64,000 nucleotides of DNA, from contig DATBLQ010000018.1 in NCBI GenBank assembly GCA_036555325.1, positions 1-64,000 of the forward strand, read 5' to 3'. Position 1 is the first letter of the stretch. Each line of letters begins with the position of its first letter. Below the pieces are notes generated by a model that searched no databases, was not told the DNA's origin, and saw only the letters and a program-made list of their open reading frames with translations. This DNA comes from DATBLQ01 sp036555325. Lineage in GTDB: Bacteria > Pseudomonadota > Alphaproteobacteria > Rhizobiales > Aestuariivirgaceae. Positions 43,356 to 51,334 of this stretch are shown in pieces. The translations under genes were made by a program, and so were the position numbers.

Positions 43356-43841
43356 ATGAATAAGCTCGTCTCGATGGACAAGCCCGTTTTATCGATGATC
43401 GTCTCTCCCCACCGGTCCTTGAGTCCGGCCGGGTTTGCTGTTCTGCTTGGCGGTGTGGCAGCGCTCAATCTCGCTGGCGGCGCAGTATTTTTGTATCTTG
43501 GCGCTTGGCCTGTGGCGGGATTCATGGGGCTGGACGTCGCGCTCATCTGGCTCGCTTTCCGCTGGAGCTACCACCGTGCCAATCGCTATGAACAGCTCGT
43601 TGTCACCGACACCGAATTGCAGCTGCAGCGTTTTGTCGAGAATCGCCTGCTTGAAACTCTGTCTTTTCCTCGCGGGTTCGTTCACGTCGATATTGAACAT
43701 GATGACGATCGCCAATTGACCGGAAGGTTGCTGTTGCGATCAAAGGGCAAAGCCTGCGAGATCGGTTCGTTCTTAGGCCCCCAAGACCGCCGCGCCCTGG
43801 CCGGAACGCTGCAGAAAGCGCTCGTGCGGCCGAAGATCTAA
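43356..43841 (+). CDS. DUF2244 membrane protein
   Basis: A 161-residue protein of the DUF2244 family. The opening includes VSPHRSLSPAGFAVLLGGVA, two adjacent hydrophobic helices follow (FAVLLGGVAALNLAGGAVFL and VAGFMGLDVALIWLAF), then RWSYHRANRYEQLVVTDTEL and a soluble strand-rich tail. The function is unknown. The frame is open 12 bases further to a TTG; I chose the ATG at 43356. Confidence 0.83.
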   Translation: MNKLVSMDKPVLSMIVSPHRSLSPAGFAVLLGGVAALNLAGGAVFLYLGAWPVAGFMGLDVALIWLAFRWSYHRANRYEQLVVTDTELQLQRFVENRLLETLSFPRGFVHVDIEHDDDRQLTGRLLLRSKGKACEIGSFLGPQDRRALAGTLQKALVRPKI

Positions 43842-43897
43842 TCCCGCAAGAATCGGGTGGCTCAAGGGGGGAGGGGAGCTTATCTTCGGTTCAGAAA

Positions 43898-44776
43898 GTG
43901 AGCCGACCCATGCTGATGAACGCTCTCGACAATGTTCCGGACGACTACGCCTACGTAAGAAAGGCGCTAAGTTTCATTTCCGAAAACTGGCGCGAGCAGC
44001 CCTCTCTGGAGGCCATAGCATCCGAAGTCCGGCTGAGCCCCAGCCATTTGCAGCGGGTATTCACCCGCTGGGCCGGGATTTCACCCAAGGCCTTCCTTCA
44101 GGCTCTGACATTGGATCACGCGCGCGCAATGTTGCGCGATAGCGCCAGCATTTTGGATGCAGCCTATGAGGTCGGGCTGTCTGGGCCGAGCCGGCTGCAC
44201 GATCTGTTTATTACCCACGAGGGAATGACGCCAGGCAGCTTCAAGATGATGGGCAGTGGCTTGACGATTTATTATGCCTTTCACCCTTCTCCCTTCGGAA
44301 GCGCACTCGTCATGGTTACCGAGCAGGGCTTATGCGGTCTGGCCTTCGCTGATGAAGGTGAAGAACGCACCGTCCTGGACGATATGAAATCGCGTTGGCC
44401 CTCAGCCGACTATCTCGAGGACAGTGCCAGGACTGCCCCCTATGCCAGCCGCATCTTCAATACCGAAACTTGGCGCCCCGATACGCCCTTGCGGATAGTC
44501 ATGATCGGAACCGATTTTGAGATTAGGGTCTGGGAGACGTTGCTTCGGATCCCGATTGGCAAGGCTGCCACCTATTCGGATATCGCCACCCATTTGGGCA
44601 AGCCGAAAGCGGCTCGCGCGGTAGGTGCCGCGGTTGGAAAAAATCCGGTTTCATTCGTAGTCCCCTGCCACCGTGTTCTTGCCAAGACTGGCGGCTTGGG
44701 CGGCTACCATTGGGGCCTTACCCGCAAACGCGCCATTCTCGGTTGGGAGGCCGGCCTTCTAACTCATTCAGCCTAG
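43898..44776 (+). CDS. Ada-like bifunctional protein: AraC HTH plus O6-alkylguanine transferase
   Basis: A 292-residue fusion. Residues ~15-115 form an AraC-type double HTH (LEAIASEVRLSPSHLQRVFTR and the later FITHEGMTPGSFK). The remainder is the O6-methylguanine-DNA methyltransferase domain with the suicide cysteine in VPCHRVLAK near residue 256. The N-terminal Ada domain that binds methylphosphotriesters through four zinc cysteines is absent. DNA repair by irreversible methyl transfer to cysteine is expected; the signal sensed by the HTH part is less clear. It is divergent from nth and convergent with the small ORF and gpmA. Confidence 0.9.
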   Translation: MSRPMLMNALDNVPDDYAYVRKALSFISENWREQPSLEAIASEVRLSPSHLQRVFTRWAGISPKAFLQALTLDHARAMLRDSASILDAAYEVGLSGPSRLHDLFITHEGMTPGSFKMMGSGLTIYYAFHPSPFGSALVMVTEQGLCGLAFADEGEERTVLDDMKSRWPSADYLEDSARTAPYASRIFNTETWRPDTPLRIVMIGTDFEIRVWETLLRIPIGKAATYSDIATHLGKPKAARAVGAAVGKNPVSFVVPCHRVLAKTGGLGGYHWGLTRKRAILGWEAGLLTHSA

Positions 44777-44883
44777 CTGATGGTCTTGTAGAACACCGCC
44801 GTGTCGATAAGGGTACCGTCTGGCTTGAAGCGCTTTCGGACCTGTTCTGCTGACAGGACCTCGATGTGAAACGTATCACTCAT
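44773..44883 (-). CDS. Possible 36-residue protein coupled to gpmA
   Basis: An ATG at 44883, inside the last codons of gpmA, opens 36 codons to a TAG at 44773. The product begins MSDTFHIEVLSAEQVRKRFK and ends in KTIS. Composition is balanced, with several plausible sense codons. The overlap of 8 bases with gpmA resembles the translational coupling seen elsewhere here. Its stop overlaps that of the convergent Ada-like gene. I recognise no family. Confidence 0.4.
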   Translation of the reverse strand: MSDTFHIEVLSAEQVRKRFKPDGTLIDTAVFYKTIS

Positions 44884-45502
44884 TGAGCTTCAGGACTTCG
44901 CGCGAATTGACCGTCCCGTCTGAATTGAGGTGGTAGACGATTGGAACTCCGGTCTCGAGCTCTCGTTTGAGAATTTCCTCCCCACTCAAGCCTTCCAAAA
45001 CCATGATCAGAGCCCTAAGCGAATTGCCATGCGCTGAAACCAGCACTCGATCGCCCTTGAGCGCCCGCGGTAGGATTTCCTTGCGAAAATAGGGAAGTAC
45101 GCGCTCGGCGGTGTCCTTCAGGCTCTCCCCTCCAGGCGGCGCGATGTCAAAGGAGCGTCGCCATATCTGGACCTGCTCGGCACCCCAGCGTTTCTTCGCT
45201 TCATCCTTGTTCATGCCGGTGAGTTCCCCATAGTCTCGCTCATTGAGTGCCGGATCCCTCACGACCGGCAGATCCTCCTGCTCAAGTTCGCCGAGCATGA
45301 GGTCCAGAGTATCTTGCGCACGTTTAAGGGAACTCGTGAACGCAATATCGAATTTGCGGCCCGTCTGCTTGAGCTTTTTGCCGGCGGCCTTGGCTTCAGC
45401 CTTTCCTTGTGTTGTCAAACCTGGGTCTTTCCATCCTGTGAAAAGATTTTTGAGATTCCAATCGCTTTGTCCGTGGCGTACAAGAACCAGCTCTCTATCC
45501 AT
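44876..45502 (-). CDS. gpmA: 2,3-bisphosphoglycerate-dependent phosphoglycerate mutase
   Basis: A 208-residue histidine-phosphatase-fold mutase that interconverts 3- and 2-phosphoglycerate. The phospho-histidine is in LVRHGQSDWNLKNLFTGW. The second histidine is in VSAHGNSLRALIMVLEGL, and ALNERDYGELTGMNKDE carries the proton-donor glutamate. It is somewhat shorter than the ~250-residue E. coli enzyme, as usual in alphaproteobacteria. It starts 17 bases after dapB, in the operon DUF1330-dapB-gpmA. Confidence 0.94.
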   Translation of the reverse strand: MDRELVLVRHGQSDWNLKNLFTGWKDPGLTTQGKAEAKAAGKKLKQTGRKFDIAFTSSLKRAQDTLDLMLGELEQEDLPVVRDPALNERDYGELTGMNKDEAKKRWGAEQVQIWRRSFDIAPPGGESLKDTAERVLPYFRKEILPRALKGDRVLVSAHGNSLRALIMVLEGLSGEEILKRELETGVPIVYHLNSDGTVNSREVLKLNE

Positions 45503-45519
45503 ATTGTCCTCGGTCGCAA

Positions 45520-46323
45520 TCAGTCGTTAAGACCGAGCACGTCGGCCATGCCGTAAAGACCCGGTTGTTTGTGTTGCGCCCACAGCGCCGCACGCAATGC
45601 CCCGCGGGCAAAGATATCCCGCGATTCTGCCTTGTGCGTGAATTCGAGTCTTTCCGCCGGCCCCGCAAACATGACGCAGTGTTCTCCTACCACGCTGCCG
45701 CCGCGAAGCGTTGCAAAGCCGATGGCTCCACTGGGCCGAGCGCCCGTGTGTCCGTCGCGAACGCGCACCGACTTATTTTTCAGTTCGATGCTTCGTCCCT
45801 CCGCCACCGAACTGCCAAGCAGCATCGCCGTTCCCGAAGGTGCATCTACTTTTTGGCGGTGGTGCATCTCGAGAATTTCGATATCAAATTCCTCGCCTAG
45901 CGCTTCGGCAGCCTTCTTCACCAGCGAAGCCAGCAGATTGACACCGAGGCTCATATTGCCTGACTTGACGATCCGCGCGCGCTTGGCGGCGGCTTTGATC
46001 CTTGCTTCATCCTGTTCCGACAGGCCCGTGGTCCCTATGATATGAATCAATCCAGCCTTTGCGCAAACCTCCGACAGCGAGGAAGTTGCCGATGGTGACG
46101 AGAAGTCGATGAAACATTGGATTTCCGGTAGCAGGTCTGTCGCGTTGCTTGTGATGCTCTTTCCCAAGCGTTTGATGCCTGCCAATTCTCCTATGTCGGC
46201 GCCCAGGTAGGTTGATTTGTCGGATTCAAGCCCACCGGCTATTTCTATGTCCGACGTTTCGCTGGCTATGCGTGTGAGCACGCGTCCCATCTTGCCCGCT
46301 GCTCCGGCAATTGCGATCTTCAT
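45520..46323 (-). CDS. dapB: 4-hydroxy-tetrahydrodipicolinate reductase
   Basis: A 267-residue enzyme of lysine and diaminopimelate synthesis. The NAD(P) motif is IAIAGAAGKMGRVLTRI. FIDFSSPSATS, IIGTTGLS and the catalytic ILEMHHRQKVDAPSGTA follow. The end is GMADVLGLND. The start overlaps the DUF1330 stop by four bases. Confidence 0.95.
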   Translation of the reverse strand: MKIAIAGAAGKMGRVLTRIASETSDIEIAGGLESDKSTYLGADIGELAGIKRLGKSITSNATDLLPEIQCFIDFSSPSATSSLSEVCAKAGLIHIIGTTGLSEQDEARIKAAAKRARIVKSGNMSLGVNLLASLVKKAAEALGEEFDIEILEMHHRQKVDAPSGTAMLLGSSVAEGRSIELKNKSVRVRDGHTGARPSGAIGFATLRGGSVVGEHCVMFAGPAERLEFTHKAESRDIFARGALRAALWAQHKQPGLYGMADVLGLND

Positions 46324-46607
46324 GCGATCCCTTCCACCACCACAATCTCTGCTTTGCCCGCCGTCACCCGTTTCGCTTTCGCCGCTTGATACTCCGGTGA
46401 ATTATAGCAGGCGATGGCGTCATCATAGGAAGGAAACTCGATCACGACATTTCGCGGCTGGCCATTTCCTTCCAGCTGCGAGTAGCGTCCGCCCCGAGCG
46501 AGCACCCTCGCCTTGTATTTCCGGAAGGCGGCCGAGGCATCCTCTGCATAGAATTGATATTGCGTGGGGTCGGTAACCGTTACATGGGCAATCCAGTATG
46601 CTTTCAC
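46320..46607 (-). CDS. DUF1330 family protein
   Basis: A 95-residue ferredoxin-like-fold (dimeric alpha/beta barrel) protein of the DUF1330 family. Recognisable parts are KAYWIAHVTVTDPTQYQFYA, GGRYSQLEG and the EFPSYDDAIACYNSPEYQAA motif. The function is unknown; relatives include ABM monooxygenases, but no catalytic residues are established. Its stop overlaps the dapB start, so the two are probably co-translated. Confidence 0.88.
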   Translation of the reverse strand: MKAYWIAHVTVTDPTQYQFYAEDASAAFRKYKARVLARGGRYSQLEGNGQPRNVVIEFPSYDDAIACYNSPEYQAAKAKRVTAGKAEIVVVEGIA

Positions 46608-46697
46608 GAAAACCTCCGGGTTGGCTGCGCCAACAACATCACGCGACAGCCTTGGCTGTGAAGAACGATCGGTCGAAGGGTTGGAAAGACCTGGTTG

Positions 46698-47855
46698 TCA
46701 GTTGCCAAAACCTTCCCAGAAGGCCTTGGCGCGCGCGAAAAACCCTTCCGACTGCGGCGAGTTGTCTTTCGCGTCGCGCTCGAATTCTTTGAGAAGCTCC
46801 TTTTGGCGGCGCGACAGATTGACCGGCGTTTCCACCGAGACCTGGATATACATGTCTCCTGACTGGCCCGACCTCAAAACCGGCATCCCCTTGCCTCTCA
46901 GGCGGAACTGTTTTCCGGCCTGAGTGCCTTCGGGAACGCTGACGCGGGCTTTCTTGCCCTCGATGGTCGGCACTTCGATTTCCCCGCCAAGCGATGCTAC
47001 CATCATTGAAATCGGGACACGGCAAAACAAATCCGCCCCGTCACGCTGAAAAAACTCATGCGGCTTGATCGACAGAAAAATATAGAGGTCCCCCGCCGGC
47101 CCGCCCCTCAACCCGGCTTCGCCTTCTCCGGCAAGCCGAATGCGCGTGCCGTCTTCTACACCCGGTGGAATATTCACCGACAGTGTGCGCTCCTTGGTAA
47201 TGCGGCCGGCGCCGTGGCAACTGCTGCAAGGGTCGGAAATAACCTGCCCGCGTCCCTGACATGTTTGGCACGTTCGCTCCACCGTGAAGAAACCTGATGA
47301 CTGCCTAACTGCCCCCGAGCCTTGGCAGGTGGGGCAGGTTTTGGGCGAGGAACCAGGCTTTGCACCCTTCCCACCGCACACCTCGCACGTAACCGAAGAC
47401 GGCACTCGGATCTGAGCGGTTTTGCCCGAATATGCTTCGGTCAGGCCGACCTCCATATTGTAGCGAAGATCCGACCCGCGTTGTGCTCCGCTCCCGCCGC
47501 GACGCCCTCCACCCCGTCGTCCTCCCATGAATTCGCCGAACAAATCCTCGAAGATATCCGACATCGAGGACGTAAATTCCGGTCCGAACCCACCTTGGCC
47601 GAAAGGACCCTGACCCGCACCCATGCCGCCTTCGAATGCACGATGACCGAACCGATCATATGCCGCTCGCTTCTGCGGGTCTTTCAGCACATCGTAAGCT
47701 TCGTTGATCTCCTTGAACTTGTGTTCGGAAGCCTTGCTGCTCGGATTGGCGTCGGGATGATGCTGCTTGGCAAGTTTGCGGAAGGCAGCCTTCAGTTCCT
47801 TTTCATCCGCTCCCCGGCCAACCCCCAGAACTTCGTAATAGTCACGTTTTGCCAT
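46698..47855 (-). CDS. dnaJ: Chaperone DnaJ
   Basis: A 385-residue type I J-protein. The J domain (1-70) carries the HPD motif in KQHHPDANPSS. A glycine/phenylalanine-rich region follows. Four CxxCxGxG zinc repeats (CEVCGGKG, CPTCQGSG, CQTCQGRG, CSSCHGAG) lie near residues 140-210, and the substrate-binding C-terminal domain ends the protein. It stimulates DnaK ATPase. It is 87 bases downstream of dnaK, in one operon. Confidence 0.96.
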   Translation of the reverse strand: MAKRDYYEVLGVGRGADEKELKAAFRKLAKQHHPDANPSSKASEHKFKEINEAYDVLKDPQKRAAYDRFGHRAFEGGMGAGQGPFGQGGFGPEFTSSMSDIFEDLFGEFMGGRRGGGRRGGSGAQRGSDLRYNMEVGLTEAYSGKTAQIRVPSSVTCEVCGGKGAKPGSSPKTCPTCQGSGAVRQSSGFFTVERTCQTCQGRGQVISDPCSSCHGAGRITKERTLSVNIPPGVEDGTRIRLAGEGEAGLRGGPAGDLYIFLSIKPHEFFQRDGADLFCRVPISMMVASLGGEIEVPTIEGKKARVSVPEGTQAGKQFRLRGKGMPVLRSGQSGDMYIQVSVETPVNLSRRQKELLKEFERDAKDNSPQSEGFFARAKAFWEGFGN

Positions 47856-47942
47856 GCGGGCTTGGCCCTGAAGTGAACTCTTCCCCCACCTCTACCGCTT
47901 ACGTCCTACAGCATGAAACGGCAGAAGCGGGAGACTTTTTTG

Positions 47943-49862
47943 TTAGGCCGATTTCTTGTCGTCGTCCTTTACCTCAGTGAAGTCAGCATCGACAACATCG
48001 TCTTTCGACTCGCTGGTTGTCGCTCCGGTGTCCGCGGCTCCCCCGCCTTCGGGCGGTTGCTGCGACTTGTAGAGCGCTTCGCCAAGCTTCATCGCCACCT
48101 GCGCCAAACCGTTGGTCTTGGATCGGATGGAGTCGGCGTCTTCGCTTTCCATCACCGATTTGAGATCCGCAATTGCCGTTTCCACGGCCGACTTGTCGGC
48201 AGCTGAAACCTTGCTTCCAAGTTCCGCAAGCGACTTCTCGGTCGTGTGGATGAGTGATTCGGCATGATTCCTCGCCTCCACCAGCTCCTTGCGCTTTTTG
48301 TCCTCGGCGGCGTGTGCCTCGGCATCCTTGACCATCTTTTCGATCTCGGCTTCCGACAGACCGCCCGAAGCTTGGATGCGGATCTGCTGCTCCTTCGCCG
48401 TTGCCTTGTCCTTCGCCGACACGTTGACGATGCCGTTTGCGTCGATATCGAATGTCACCTCGATTTGCGGGACCCCACGTGGTGCCGGAGGAATGCCCAC
48501 GAGATCGAATTGACCGAGCAGCTTGTTGTGCTGCGCTATTTCCCGTTCACCTTGGAACACTCGTATTGTTACCGCCGTCTGATTGTCGTCGGCGGTTGAA
48601 AATACCTGGCTCTTCTTTGTCGGAATGGTTGTGTTCCGCTCGATTAGCCTTGTGAACACGCCCCCCAGCGTCTCGATACCCAGCGACAACGGCGTTACAT
48701 CGAGCAACAACACGTCCTTGACTTCACCCTTGAGCACGCCGGCCTGAATAGCCGCCCCGATAGCAACCACCTCGTCCGGGTTAACTCCCTTGTGAGGTTC
48801 CTTGCCGAAGAACTGCTTCACCGTTTCGATGACCTTGGGCATGCGGGTCATTCCACCAACCAGCACAACTTCATTGATCTGGCCTGCCGAGAGTCCGGCG
48901 TCCTTGAGAGCGGCCCGGCACGGTTCCACCGTTTTCTGAATCAAGTCCTCGACCAGGGATTCAAGTTTGGCGCGGGTAAGCTTCATGGTAAGATGTTTCG
49001 GTCCTGAAGCATCCGCAGTAATGAATGGCAGGTTGATTTCCGTCTGGGTCGAAGAGGAAAGCTCTATCTTTGCCTTTTCGGCGGCCTCCTTCAGCCGCTG
49101 CAAGGCAAGCTTGTCCCGCCTAAGGTCGATTCCTTGATCCTTGCGGAACTCCTCGGCGAGATAGTCAACGATGCGCATATCGAAATCTTCCCCGCCCAGG
49201 AACGTGTCGCCGTTGGTCGACTTCACTTCAAAGACGCCCTCGCCAATCTCAAGAATTGAAATGTCGAAGGTTCCTCCGCCAAGGTCATAAACCGCGATCG
49301 TACCGGCTTCCTTTTTGTCCAAACCATACGCCAGTGCTGCAGCTGTCGGCTCGTTGATGATGCGCAACACCTCAAGCCCGGCAATTTTGCCGGCATCCTT
49401 GGTGGCCTGACGCTGGCTATCGTTGAAATATGCGGGAACGGTGATCACTGCCTGGGTGACTGGCTCGCCGAGATAGCGCTCGGCCGTCTCCTTCATCTTT
49501 ACCAGGACATAGGCGGAAATCTGCGATGGCGCATATTTCTGGCCACGCGCTTCGACCCAGGCATCGCCATTGTCGGCTCTGATGATCTTATAAGGAACAA
49601 GCTTCTTGTCTTTCTCCACCATGGGGTCGTCCCAGCGGCGGCCGATCAGGCGCTTGATGGCGAAGAATGTATTTTCCGGATTGGTAACGGCCTGCCGTTT
49701 TGCCGGCTGTCCCACAAGCTGTTCCCCATCCGAGTTGAAGGCAACGATGGAGGGGGTCGTTCGTGCCCCCTCTGCATTCTCGATCACCTTTGGTGTCTTG
49801 CCCTCCATCACGGCGACGCACGAATTTGTGGTGCCAAGATCGATGCCTATAACTCTCGCCAT
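47943..49862 (-). CDS. dnaK: Chaperone DnaK (Hsp70)
   Basis: A 639-residue Hsp70. The N-terminus RVIGIDLGTTNSCVAVMEG and IAVYDLGGGTFDISIL are nucleotide-domain motifs. The linker DVLLLDVTPLSLGIETLGG and the substrate domain follow, ending in the charged lid and tail EVKDDDKKSA. It is the central chaperone with DnaJ and GrpE, all in this window. An RpoH-like promoter lies 130-165 bases upstream. No CIRCE element was found before it. Confidence 0.97.
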   Translation of the reverse strand: MARVIGIDLGTTNSCVAVMEGKTPKVIENAEGARTTPSIVAFNSDGEQLVGQPAKRQAVTNPENTFFAIKRLIGRRWDDPMVEKDKKLVPYKIIRADNGDAWVEARGQKYAPSQISAYVLVKMKETAERYLGEPVTQAVITVPAYFNDSQRQATKDAGKIAGLEVLRIINEPTAAALAYGLDKKEAGTIAVYDLGGGTFDISILEIGEGVFEVKSTNGDTFLGGEDFDMRIVDYLAEEFRKDQGIDLRRDKLALQRLKEAAEKAKIELSSSTQTEINLPFITADASGPKHLTMKLTRAKLESLVEDLIQKTVEPCRAALKDAGLSAGQINEVVLVGGMTRMPKVIETVKQFFGKEPHKGVNPDEVVAIGAAIQAGVLKGEVKDVLLLDVTPLSLGIETLGGVFTRLIERNTTIPTKKSQVFSTADDNQTAVTIRVFQGEREIAQHNKLLGQFDLVGIPPAPRGVPQIEVTFDIDANGIVNVSAKDKATAKEQQIRIQASGGLSEAEIEKMVKDAEAHAAEDKKRKELVEARNHAESLIHTTEKSLAELGSKVSAADKSAVETAIADLKSVMESEDADSIRSKTNGLAQVAMKLGEALYKSQQPPEGGGAADTGATTSESKDDVVDADFTEVKDDDKKSA

Positions 49863-49994
49863 GATCAGTCCTCCTTACGGCAGGCCGCCTTGCGGGCCCG
49901 ATGGCACCCTGCACCCCGGCGATCCGGGGAGGTAGCCTCCAGTGGTTAACGTCGCTCCCTCTTCCCTCGCGAGGTTCAGCTGAAGCGTCGGGGG

Positions 49995-50026
49995 CTTATA
50001 TAAGGTGAGCCGTTTCTGCCATCAAG
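49995..50026 (-). promoter_or_regulatory. RpoH (sigma32)-like heat-shock promoter of dnaK
   Basis: On the minus strand CTTGAT (50026-50021) and CTTATATAAG (50004-49995) are separated by 16 bases. The second element fits the alphaproteobacterial heat-shock pattern CYTATNTNNG exactly. It lies upstream of dnaK, as expected for the dnaKJ operon. The spacer is one base shorter than the usual 17-18. Confidence 0.55.
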
Positions 50027-50069
50027 TTGTCGTGATGAAGCTTTTCAGGGCCGGGCCCCGTGATTCGTG

Positions 50070-50675
50070 ATGATTGAAGGTTTCAGATATTTTCCGCGGT
50101 TTTTGGACATTGGCGCCCAGCATTCGCTGCTCGATGAGCTGAACCAGGCATTGGCCGAGGCCCCGCTGTTTATCCCTGTCATGCCCAGGAGTGGCCGCCC
50201 GCTATCCGTACGGATGTCCAATCTCGGCAGTCTGGGGTGGATTTCCGACCGCTTGGGCTATCGCTACCAGCCGGCCCACCCCGAGACGGGCAGGCCGTGG
50301 CCGCCGATCCCCGACGAAATATTGGATGTTTGGCGATCGGTTGCGGGCTACCCCCATGCTCCCGAGGCCTGCCTTGTCAACTACTACGCGCAAGGCGCGA
50401 AAATGGGGCTTCACCGTGATGCCGATGAGGAAGACTTTGAAGCCCCGGTGGTTTCGATTTCGCTTGGCGATACGGCTATCTTTCGCATTGGCGGGCCGGC
50501 ACGAAAGGGCAGGACGGAAACTTTGCCGCTCTCCTCTGGCGATGTGGTCGTCTTAGGCGGGTCTTCGCGCCTCTGTTACCACGGAGTTGATCGCATATTA
50601 GGCGGCACTTCGAGCCTATTGCCGCAAGGCGGACGAATTAACCTCACCCTCCGGCGTGTAACAAGGCCGACCTAG
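50070..50675 (+). CDS. alkB: AlkB-type 2-oxoglutarate/Fe(II) DNA dealkylase
   Basis: A 201-residue dioxygenase. Iron ligands are the histidine and aspartate of MGLHRDADEEDF and the histidine in CYHGVDRILG. The RINLTLRRV end provides the RxNxTxR pattern for 2-oxoglutarate. It repairs 1-methyladenine and 3-methylcytosine by oxidative demethylation. It lies between dnaK (divergent) and grpE (convergent, four-base overlap). There is a GTG one codon upstream of the ATG. Confidence 0.92.
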   Translation: MIEGFRYFPRFLDIGAQHSLLDELNQALAEAPLFIPVMPRSGRPLSVRMSNLGSLGWISDRLGYRYQPAHPETGRPWPPIPDEILDVWRSVAGYPHAPEACLVNYYAQGAKMGLHRDADEEDFEAPVVSISLGDTAIFRIGGPARKGRTETLPLSSGDVVVLGGSSRLCYHGVDRILGGTSSLLPQGGRINLTLRRVTRPT

Positions 50676-51304
50676 GGATCGTTGGCGGGCGCTTTGGAGA
50701 CGCCAACCAGTGCTGGTCTTAAGCATCTGTTGCCGATGGCGTAACCGTTCTGCATGACTTGGACGACGGTGCCCGGCGGATGGTCGCTCGTCGGCACTTC
50801 GAACATCGCCTGATGCATGTGAGGGTCGAATTTCTCTCCTATGGGATCCATTCGCTTGATACCATGTCGCTCGAACACGTTGAGCAGCTCACGCTCCGTG
50901 ACCTCGATGCCAGCGAGCAGGTTCTTGCTTACCTCGTCGGCTGCTTCGCGTTGTTCCGCTGATACCGCCGAAACGGCGCGCGAAAAATTGTCCGCTACAC
51001 TCAGCAGATCCCTTGCAAAGTTGCTCGCCGCATAAAGCGTTGCTTCAGCCTTCTCGCGCTCCGTTCGCTTCCGCAGATTTTCCATCTCGGCAAGCGTCCT
51101 CAACAGCTTGTCTTTGAGCTCGGCGTTCTCCGCCCGCAAGGCGTCGATGGCCTGCAGGGCAAGGGTGAGCGGATCGTCTTCCTCTGCAGCCTCTGCCGCG
51201 GCCTCTGTTTCTGCTGCAGTGGCCGCGCCATTTGCTTGCTGCGATTCTGCGAGGTCGGTTTTCTTCTCTTCTTCCATCGAAAGCCGATTAATGTTGTTTG
51301 CCAA
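50672..51304 (-). CDS. grpE: Nucleotide exchange factor GrpE
   Basis: A 210-residue GrpE. An acidic alanine-rich N-terminus is followed by the long coiled coil (ELKDKLLRTLAEMENLRKRT) and the beta-wing domain ending RLRPALVGVSKAP-like (CLRPALVGVSKAPAND). It releases ADP from DnaK. It lies 30 bases after hrcA on the same strand, so the two form an operon hrcA-grpE. A start ten residues in (MEEEKK) is possible. Confidence 0.94.
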   Translation of the reverse strand: MANNINRLSMEEEKKTDLAESQQANGAATAAETEAAAEAAEEDDPLTLALQAIDALRAENAELKDKLLRTLAEMENLRKRTEREKAEATLYAASNFARDLLSVADNFSRAVSAVSAEQREAADEVSKNLLAGIEVTERELLNVFERHGIKRMDPIGEKFDPHMHQAMFEVPTSDHPPGTVVQVMQNGYAIGNRCLRPALVGVSKAPANDP

Positions 51305-51334
51305 AGCCCGATATCATGGCTATGGCGTAAAAAA

